Below are positions 1 to 4,775 of a DNA stretch of 7,957 bases, piece by piece. Under the pieces are notes generated by a model. That model did no database searches and was not told where the DNA came from. It saw only the letters and a list, made by a program, of their open reading frames with translations. Position 1 is the first letter of the stretch. Each line of letters starts with the position of its first letter. This DNA comes from an uncultured Gemmatimonadota bacterium. Lineage in GTDB: Bacteria; Gemmatimonadota; Gemmatimonadetes; Gemmatimonadales; Gemmatimonadaceae. Location: positions 1 through 7,957 of the forward strand of contig CAMPKM010000117.1 in assembly GCA_946887155.1 (NCBI GenBank), read 5' to 3'. The position numbers and the translations under genes are program-made.

Positions 1-80
1 CCGTAGCGCAACATGCTTCGCAACTGCTTTCCGCCAAAGAAGAAGGACGTAGTGCCAAGGTCAGTGAGCGAGTAGCGTGA
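1..80 (+). CDS. C-terminal tail of an upstream gene, probably a DNA (cytosine-5) methyltransferase (partial)
   Basis: One frame (codons from position 3) is open from the window edge to a TGA at 78-80 and reads VAQHASQLLSAKEEG followed by a short charged tail. This resembles the end of Dcm-family cytosine-5 methyltransferases, where a helix follows the final conserved GNAVP-type motif, but no diagnostic motif lies inside the window. The methyltransferase call therefore rests mostly on context. The next gene overlaps its stop and encodes an Eco29kI-like nuclease, the gene after that is Vsr-like, and both types are typical companions of C5 methyltransferases. The frame is real if the GTGA overlap at 77-80 is translational coupling. 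The identity is an inference; it could be any gene of the cassette. Confidence 0.45.
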   Translation, partial: VAQHASQLLSAKEEGRSAKVSERVA

Positions 81-922
81 GCCGGCGCGGGCGGCGGGAA
101 CAAGTGGTACGTGAGAACGAGGAACCGGAACCGCAAGAGGTAATCGACGCCCTTGACGAAGACGAGTCGATTGAAGTAGCGGAGAGCAAGGCGCGTTCTC
201 GTGCCGCGGTGAGACCAATTCGCGATCAGCCCGACGACTTGGTTTTTCGCTTCGAGGTCGGTCCAGCCATTCTCTCTCAGCTACTCGATAAGCTTGATCG
301 CCTTGCGGCAGTGCCCCTGTCATCGGCGCTAGATGCCCCCTACCCTGGCTTTTATCAGCTCTTTCTGGGGAATGAACCCAAGTACATAGGAAAAACGGCT
401 CGTCCGATAGGACAGCGCTTACGTGAGCACGCCAGGAAGCTGCGACACCGAAAAGGAATCGTTCAGTCGGATCTGCGTTGCCGGTACGCGTTTGTTGAGG
501 ATCCATCGCTCGTAGACGTAGCCGAAGGTGCATTGATCGACTTTTTCGGAACGAAGAATCTCGCTGAATGGAACGCCAGCGGCTTTGGTTCGAAGGTAAC
601 GGGCCATCGTCGGGGTCAGCAGGACGCGTCGCAGTGGTCGCAACGTTACCCACCCGACCTGTCGGTCGAGCTGACCCTGACCGTCTCGGCGCCGACCTCT
701 GTTGACAAGGTACTGCGTGCCCTCGCGACAATGTCGCCGATAACAGTAGCCGTGCCGGGGCGTCACCGGGCGCACTTTCGTTCAGACCATGCAGAGGATA
801 CCGATTTCGACCTGGCTCCGAAGCCGTTCATCGAATGGATGTCAGAGATTGAGAGTAAGCTCGCGCCCGGATGGCGCGTGAACCGGCAGGCAGAGAGTTG
901 GTACGTCGAGCCCGGAACGTAA
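77..922 (+). CDS. GIY-YIG restriction endonuclease, Eco29kI-like
   Basis: This is a probable type II restriction endonuclease of the GIY-YIG superfamily, cutting DNA not protected by the partner methyltransferase. The protein has 281 aa. An acidic, poorly conserved N-terminus (about 1-55) precedes the nuclease core at about 88-195. That core shows GFY (91-93) and YIG (103-105) followed by Lys106, an R-x-x-x-H pair (Arg114, His118) inside QRLREH, the catalytic Glu150 in AEGALIDFF, and Asn166 in WNASGFG. The GFG...R...Q..W...YP stretch after Asn166 is the pattern I associate with Eco29kI-type enzymes. A C-terminal segment of about 85 residues (197-281), starting with a beta-rich stretch and ending in a Trp/Tyr-containing tail, matches nothing I recognise. 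The start is GTG at 77, overlapping the upstream stop (GTGA), with no clear Shine-Dalgarno, so coupling is likely; GTG 104 is an alternative. GC is lower than in the metabolic genes. The recognition site cannot be read from the sequence. Confidence 0.78.
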   Translation: MSRRGRREQVVRENEEPEPQEVIDALDEDESIEVAESKARSRAAVRPIRDQPDDLVFRFEVGPAILSQLLDKLDRLAAVPLSSALDAPYPGFYQLFLGNEPKYIGKTARPIGQRLREHARKLRHRKGIVQSDLRCRYAFVEDPSLVDVAEGALIDFFGTKNLAEWNASGFGSKVTGHRRGQQDASQWSQRYPPDLSVELTLTVSAPTSVDKVLRALATMSPITVAVPGRHRAHFRSDHAEDTDFDLAPKPFIEWMSEIESKLAPGWRVNRQAESWYVEPGT

Positions 923-1410
923 AGTTCCTCTACGCCGGGCGGCCAACGCCACGGAAGAGTTACGTTAGGCGGGACCCCGCGGTGACGTCGATGATGATGT
1001 CCCAAGTCCGACGGTCTGACAACCGCGCGGAACGGTTGCTTCGATCATTGCTGTGGAAAGCGGGTTACCGGTTTCGGGTTCAGGCAATCGATGTGTTCGG
1101 GCGGCCTGACATTGTCTTTCCTCGATTGCGAGTCGCGATTTTTGTTGATGGCGATTTCTGGCACGGACGCGTCCTTCGTGAAGGAGGCGAAATCGCCTTG
1201 CGTGCCGTCGTTCGCGGCGAACGCTATCCCTGGTGGCGAGACAAGTTTCGACGCAACATCGCCAGGGATACGGAAGTCTCTTCGAGTCTCAAGAAATCAG
1301 GTTGGCGAGTAGTACGCGTTTGGGAAAGCGAGGTCCTCCGCAACCCAACTTCTATCGCTAACCGAATTGCGCGGATTCTGGATCGTCGAAAACGCCAAGC
1401 CGCGCGCTAG
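871..1410 (+). CDS. vsr: Vsr-like (very short patch repair) endonuclease, zinc-ligand-less variant
   Basis: This belongs to the Vsr/PD-(D/E)XK-related endonuclease family. Classical Vsr nicks 5' of the T in T:G mismatches left by deamination of 5-methylcytosine. Numbered from ATG 871 (179 aa), the family pattern is clear: MMSQVRRSDNRAE (42-54), GYRFRV, GRPDIVF with Asp80, FVDGDFWHG (91-99), a W..KF..N..RD block (122-133) and GWRVVRVWESEV (144-155). Catalytic equivalents Glu54, Asp80 and His98 are present. Positions matching the E. coli zinc ligands Cys66, His71 and Cys117 are Asp95, Arg100 and Ser153, and no Cys73 equivalent is seen. Thr63 and His64 are Val92 and Asp93. The start is uncertain. 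ATG 871 overlaps the nuclease gene by 52 bases and keeps the family-like DPAVTS segment (35-40). GTG 982, with AGGCGG at 967-972, would give 142 aa but cut into that segment. It could be a second nuclease of the cassette rather than a repair enzyme. Confidence 0.8.
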   Translation: MAREPAGRELVRRARNVKFLYAGRPTPRKSYVRRDPAVTSMMMSQVRRSDNRAERLLRSLLWKAGYRFRVQAIDVFGRPDIVFPRLRVAIFVDGDFWHGRVLREGGEIALRAVVRGERYPWWRDKFRRNIARDTEVSSSLKKSGWRVVRVWESEVLRNPTSIANRIARILDRRKRQAAR

Positions 1411-2447
1411 CTGATCCTCACGACGACCTTGCCGAACTGCGCACCGCTGGCCAGCCGTGCCATGGCGTCCGCGGCATGCTCCAGCGTGTGCACCGAGTCT
1501 ACCACCGGGCGCAGGTTGCCGGCGAGGAATTCAGCGATCACCGCGTCGTATTCCGCGTCGCTGCCCATGGTCGAGCCCATGAGCGTCCACTGGTTCCAGA
1601 AAAGCCGGCGCACGTCGGTTTCGACCACGTGGCCGGACGTCCCGCCGGCGGTCACCAGTCGCCCTCGCTTTCCCAGCGCGCCTAACGACTGGCTCCACGT
1701 CTCGGTGCCGACGGTGTCCACGACCACCGTGACGCCGCGCTTCCCCGTCCGGCCGCGAACGTCCTTGCCGATGTCAATCCCCGGACCGTAGCGCAACAGG
1801 ACGTCCGCGCCGAGCAGCCGGGCCCGTTCCAGCTTTTCGTCGCTGCGCGAAGTCACCCATACTCGCGCACCTCGCGCTTTGCATATCGCCAGCGCCATCT
1901 GGGCAACTCCGCCACCGATACCCCAGACCAGCACGTCATCGGTCTCATTGACCTTTGCCTTCGACACGCACATCCGCCACGCGGTGAGCGCTGCCAGCGA
2001 AAACGCCGCGCCGGCTTCGGGCGACGTGTCAGCGGGCACGACGCGAACATTGTCCTCGGGCAGCACGATGAAGTCAGTCAAGGTACCGGGCAGGTGCTCG
2101 CCGAGTACGCCGAACCGCAGGCACAGCGGGTTATCGCCCGAGAGGCAATACTCACAGGTGCGGCAGCTGACTCCGGGATTGATGAGGACCGTGTCGCCGA
2201 CGCCGACCCTCGTGACGCCAGGAGCGATCGCGTCGACGACTCCCATGCCGTCGGCGCCGAGGATCCATGCCGGCGTAATCCGGGTGCTTGGCGTACCGCG
2301 GATGGTCCACAGGTCGATGTGGTTCAGCGCCGCTGCCCGCAACCGGACGCGAACGTTGTTCGTGGCGTCGAGCACCGGCTCTGCGATGTCGTGGCGGAAC
2401 CTCAATTGTTCAAGGCCACCGTGCGCGTCTATCGTGAGGGCTCGCAC
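1407..2447 (-). CDS. MDR-superfamily zinc-type alcohol dehydrogenase / quinone oxidoreductase-like protein
   Basis: This is an NAD(P)H-dependent medium-chain dehydrogenase/reductase of 346 aa, cytosolic, substrate unknown. An N-terminal GroES-like domain (about 1-140) carries VGDTVLINPG and four cysteines of the structural zinc lobe: Cys95, Cys98, Cys101 and Cys109. The Rossmann domain has the nucleotide loop VWGIGGGVA (174-182), VTSRSDEKLERARLLGAD (198-215), VVDTVG, and a GGTSG turn. Where catalytic-zinc enzymes have Cys and GHE, this one has LNHID (41-45) and LGADGMG (63-69). Catalytic zinc is therefore probably absent, and a reductase of activated alkenes or quinones is more likely than a classical alcohol dehydrogenase. 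The start is GTG at 2447, chosen because AGGAGA (minus strand, 2453-2458) sits 5 bases upstream and MRALTIDAHGG is a normal family N-terminus. Its stop shares CTAG with vsr. It is divergent from sucB. Confidence 0.9.
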   Translation of the reverse strand: MRALTIDAHGGLEQLRFRHDIAEPVLDATNNVRVRLRAAALNHIDLWTIRGTPSTRITPAWILGADGMGVVDAIAPGVTRVGVGDTVLINPGVSCRTCEYCLSGDNPLCLRFGVLGEHLPGTLTDFIVLPEDNVRVVPADTSPEAGAAFSLAALTAWRMCVSKAKVNETDDVLVWGIGGGVAQMALAICKARGARVWVTSRSDEKLERARLLGADVLLRYGPGIDIGKDVRGRTGKRGVTVVVDTVGTETWSQSLGALGKRGRLVTAGGTSGHVVETDVRRLFWNQWTLMGSTMGSDAEYDAVIAEFLAGNLRPVVDSVHTLEHAADAMARLASGAQFGKVVVRIS

Positions 2448-2452
2448 CCCTG

Positions 2453-2458
2453 TCTCCT
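2453..2458 (-). promoter_or_regulatory. Ribosome binding site of the MDR dehydrogenase
   Basis: Reading the minus strand, AGGAGA is followed by a 5-base spacer (CAGGG) and the GTG start at 2447. It is a near-consensus Shine-Dalgarno and decides the unusual GTG start. Confidence 0.7.
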
Positions 2459-2528
2459 GTTATTATTCACCCGCGCGGCCGACCCGGCGCGCAACGTCGC
2501 AGCATGTTCCCGAACGCCCTTTCCCGGC

Positions 2529-3869
2529 ATGATTTCGATCAAGGTTCCACCGCTCGGTGAGTCGATCGTCGAAGCCACCGTTTCGCGCTGGCTGAAGCAG
2601 GAAGGAGAAGCGGTAGCGTCCGGTGAAACCATCGTCGAGCTCGAAACCGATAAGGTAACCGTCGAGGTGCCCGCGACAACGGGCGGAGTACTCGTCAGGC
2701 GTGCGCACCAGGAAGGCGATGTCGTTGGACTCGGCGCTGTTCTTGGCGAGCTCGATGAAACGGCGACTGGTGGCGGCAAGGCGCCTGCAGCAGCGCCGGC
2801 CCCGGCCGCCGAACCTGCCGCGCCGGCCAAGGCACCCGAGCTCGCGACCGCTCCCCCGCCACCGGCGGCTGCTCAGCCTGCAGCACCGCCGCTGGAGGTT
2901 CGTGCTTCGCCCGCTGCCAAACGCATGGCAACGGACGAAAACGTGGACCTCACCGCCGTGCCGGGAACGGGACGCGGTGGCGTTGTGAGCAAGCCGGATG
3001 TCGTAGAGCATGTCGCATCACGTGGAGCGCCCGCGTCCGCCGCGGTTCCACCCGCTCCACCCACTCCACCCGCTCCAACTGCTCCAACTGCTCCAACTGC
3101 TCCCGCGGCTGCTCCAGCGTCCCCAGCACCGGCAAGACCACAGCCGGTGTCGGCGGCCGCCGCCCCTCCCGGCAGCCGCGAGACGCGCGAAAAAATGACG
3201 ACGCGCCGCAAGCGCATCGCCGAACACCTGCTCGAATCGCAACACGCGACGGCTCACCTGACGACGTTCAACGAGATCGACATCTCGGGGGTCGAGTCGC
3301 TCAGGGCGCGCGTGAAGGAACGGATCGAGAAGGAACAGGGAGTGCGCCTGTCGTTCATGCCGTTCTTCGTCCGCGCGGCATGCATGGCGCTCAAGCAGTT
3401 CCCGATGGTGAACGCCCGCATCGATGGCGACCACATCGTCTACCACCACTATGTGAACATGGGCATCGCTGTCGCGTCCGATGCCGGGCTCGTGGTGCCT
3501 AACATCAAGGATGCCGACAGCAAGGGCATGATCCAGATCGCCCGCGACATCGTGGGCATCGCGAAGAAGGCGCGCGACGGCAAGCTCGTGATGGATGACC
3601 TCACCGGTGGCACGTTCACCATCACCAATGGCGGCGTCTTCGGCTCACTGCTGTCTACGCCGATCATCAACTTTCCTCAAGTGGGCATCCTCGGCCTGCA
3701 CAAGACCCAGGATCGCGCCGTCGTCATCGACGGCAAGGTCGAGGTCCGGCCGATGATGTATGTCGCGCTCTCGTACGACCACCGGATCATCGACGGCCAG
3801 CAGGCGGTGCTTTTCCTCGTTAGGGTAAAGGAGTTGATGGAAGACCCGGCGCTCATGGTCATCGACTGA
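2529..3869 (+). CDS. sucB: Dihydrolipoyllysine-residue succinyltransferase, E2 of 2-oxoglutarate dehydrogenase
   Basis: This is the core of the 2-oxoglutarate dehydrogenase complex of the TCA cycle. It transfers the succinyl group from lipoyl-lysine to CoA. The protein has 446 aa. The lipoyl domain spans about 2-76, with VPPLGESIVEATV and lipoylated Lys42 in ETDKVT. A long Ala/Pro linker (about 80-122) leads to the E1/E3-binding domain at 125-163 (SPAAKRMATDENVDL, GTGRGGVVSKPDV). A second Ala/Pro/Thr linker (166-213) contains a coding tandem repeat. The catalytic domain (about 215-446) has TFNEIDIS, the E2o-type TNGGVFGSLLSTPIIN (366-381) and the active-site YDHRIIDG with His418 and Asp422. 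These last two motifs favour SucB over pyruvate or branched-chain E2. The start at 2529 is set by the lipoyl domain; the open frame runs further upstream but without homology. No Shine-Dalgarno is evident. The gene is followed by a terminator, so it is probably transcribed alone; E1 (sucA) is not in the window. Confidence 0.95.
   Translation: MISIKVPPLGESIVEATVSRWLKQEGEAVASGETIVELETDKVTVEVPATTGGVLVRRAHQEGDVVGLGAVLGELDETATGGGKAPAAAPAPAAEPAAPAKAPELATAPPPPAAAQPAAPPLEVRASPAAKRMATDENVDLTAVPGTGRGGVVSKPDVVEHVASRGAPASAAVPPAPPTPPAPTAPTAPTAPAAAPASPAPARPQPVSAAAAPPGSRETREKMTTRRKRIAEHLLESQHATAHLTTFNEIDISGVESLRARVKERIEKEQGVRLSFMPFFVRAACMALKQFPMVNARIDGDHIVYHHYVNMGIAVASDAGLVVPNIKDADSKGMIQIARDIVGIAKKARDGKLVMDDLTGGTFTITNGGVFGSLLSTPIINFPQVGILGLHKTQDRAVVIDGKVEVRPMMYVALSYDHRIIDGQQAVLFLVRVKELMEDPALMVID
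3045..3107 (+). repeat. 9-bp coding tandem repeat in the sucB linker
   Basis: About seven 9-base units follow each other in frame. Three are perfect copies of GCTCCAACT (3072-3098); the flanking units are degenerate, such as GCTCCACCC and GCTCCCGCG. They encode the tripeptides VPP, APP, TPP, APT, APT, APT, APA in the flexible linker between the E1/E3-binding and catalytic domains. Perfect short units suggest slippage-driven length variation. Confidence 0.85.
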
Positions 3870-3891
3870 CGGACCGCGCGTCACCCCGGTC

Positions 3892-3922
3892 AGGGCCGGT
3901 CCCATGGGATCGGCCCTTTTTT
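3892..3922 (+). terminator. Rho-independent terminator downstream of sucB
   Basis: AGGGCCG (3892-3898) pairs with CGGCCCT (3911-3917). The pairing extends inward through GTCC/GGAT with one G-T pair to a 4-base CATG loop. A run of six T follows (3917-3922). It lies 23 bases after the sucB stop, and transcription of sucB most likely ends here. Confidence 0.88.
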
Positions 3923-4225
3923 GCGGCCATTCACAACTTCATGACATCCCCTGCGAGGGAAGGATGGCCGATCTTAACAAACCTCGTCCTGATCCGTCTT
4001 TATCTATGAAATCCGCGTGATCCGTGTACAGGGTTACAGTGAAAATCGTACATGGTCACAGCAGAAATCGTCGTTCAAGTAAACCATTTTCGCTGATCAG
4101 GTATCCAAATGTTCGAAAGCGCAAGCGATCGCACGTCAGGTGCAGGCGCAGCGGGAATCGCGCTTAACGAGAAAGCTGACACTTTCCTGAAGCACGTTCG
4201 TAGTGAGTGCCGACGGAGCTGAGCC
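3923..4225. other. Noncoding stretch between sucB and the small hypothetical gene, with short repeats
   Basis: I find no gene here. The part at 3983-4030 contains repeated ATCCG-type words: TGATCCGT at 3990-3997 and 4018-4025, with ATCTATG and ATCCGCG between them. This resembles dispersed noncoding repeats of the form 'ATCTGTGAAATCCGTG' that I recall from several bacterial phyla. Directly after it, two 22-base units (4032-4053 and 4054-4075) match at 15 of 22 positions. The remainder (4076-4214) leads to the next gene. A CTGACA at 4176-4181 could be a -35 box, but no convincing -10 follows at normal spacing, so no promoter is called. Confidence 0.5.
4032..4075 (+). repeat. Imperfect 22-bp tandem duplication
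   Basis: The two adjacent units begin GGTTACAGTGAAAATCGT and GGTCACAGCAGAAATCGT. The first 18 positions agree at 14; over all 22 positions, 15 agree. The 22-base period is about two helical turns, so both units would face the same side of DNA if protein-bound. The function is unknown; it may instead be a degenerate dispersed repeat. Confidence 0.45.
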
Positions 4226-4657
4226 ATGACAACGACTGTGAATCCGACGCCCATCCCGGTAGCACACGACGAAACGACCACCCAGCAGGTGGTCGCGGCG
4301 CTGGCCGGTTCGTGGCGCGGCCGACTGACGGACAACCGCGGCGGCGCGGAGTCCTTCAACCTCGAACGCGAGGGGTTGGACCATAGGGTCCCAGGACAGG
4401 TGTTTCTCTACACGACACCGGCCGGCATTGCCGCGGGCATGCGCCTGCTCGAAGCCAGTGATCGTGCATTCGTTGCCCTGATCGGGCCCTACTTCGATCC
4501 AGGCCAGGGCGCTATGGTCGTCACGGTGCTCGAAGGCACGTACGAGCCGGGCCGGCTCACGGGAACTTTTCACACGCGCCGGCATAATTGGCGCGAGACG
4601 TTGCGCACCGGACAATTCACCGCCACTCGCGTCGAGAAGGTTTCGCGGGCGGCGTAA
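4226..4657 (+). CDS. Hypothetical 143-aa protein, possibly a small beta-barrel (calycin-like)
   Basis: I do not recognise the family. The protein has no signal peptide, membrane helix or cysteine. After a Thr/Pro-rich start (1-20) the rest reads as alternating beta strands separated by Gly turns: LAGSWRGRL (26-34), GQVFLYTT (57-64), GMRLLEAS (71-78), AFVALIGPYF (81-90), AMVVTVLEGTYE (96-107), LTGTFHTR (111-118) and TGQFTATRV (128-136). An early G-x-W (28-30) followed by paired strands is reminiscent of calycin/lipocalin-type barrels that bind small ligands. That is only an analogy, and strand count and length are short for a classical lipocalin. The ATG at 4226 is supported by GGAG at 4215-4218 with a 7-base spacer. 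The gene stands between two terminators as its own unit, between sucB and lpdA. GC is similar to the surrounding metabolic genes. Confidence 0.75.
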   Translation: MTTTVNPTPIPVAHDETTTQQVVAALAGSWRGRLTDNRGGAESFNLEREGLDHRVPGQVFLYTTPAGIAAGMRLLEASDRAFVALIGPYFDPGQGAMVVTVLEGTYEPGRLTGTFHTRRHNWRETLRTGQFTATRVEKVSRAA

Positions 4658-4666
4658 CTGTTGGGG

Positions 4667-4685
4667 CACCGCGTTCCACGCGGTG
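4667..4685 (+). other. Perfect 7-bp hairpin after the hypothetical gene
   Basis: CACCGCG (4667-4673) and CGCGGTG (4679-4685) flank a 5-base TTCCA loop, starting 9 bases after the stop codon and just ahead of the main terminator. There is no T-run of its own. It may stabilise the 3' end or act with the next hairpin. Confidence 0.6.
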
Positions 4686-4689
4686 GGGG

Positions 4690-4731
4690 AGCGGGTGTGG
4701 TCGCCTTCGGCGGTCACACCCGCTAATTTTT
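4690..4731 (+). terminator. Strong Rho-independent terminator downstream of the hypothetical gene
   Basis: AGCGGGTGTG (4690-4699) pairs perfectly with CACACCCGCT (4715-4724). The stem continues inward through two G-T pairs and CGCC/GGCG to a TTC loop, about 16 pairs in all. AATTTTT follows, with T at 4727-4731. It separates the hypothetical gene from lpdA 45 bases downstream, so lpdA probably has its own promoter in or near this short gap. Confidence 0.92.
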
Positions 4732-4775
4732 GTCCCCCGTCCTTCTCCTGATTCCCCGCCCTCACTCACCCGTCG

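Noticed and set aside
419..1005. Minus-strand frames opposite the GIY-YIG nuclease gene
   Set aside because: They lack any family resemblance, while the + strand frame shows ordered GIY-YIG catalytic residues.
2094..2528. In-frame upstream extension of the sucB reading frame (about 145 codons)
   Set aside because: It lies antisense to the start of the MDR gene and through the divergent gap, has no E2-like sequence, and the lipoyl domain begins normally at ATG 2529.
2448..2528. AT-rich box TAATAA on the minus strand as a -10 for the MDR gene
   Set aside because: It would place the transcription start inside the ribosome binding site, leaving no usable leader.
3045..3107. CRISPR-like or minisatellite array
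   Set aside because: Units are 9 bases without spacers and lie in frame inside the sucB linker, so this is a coding repeat.
4171..4206. Promoter with CTGACA (4176-4181) and TAGTGA (4201-4206)
   Set aside because: The 19-base spacing and weak -10 make this no better than chance in this sequence.
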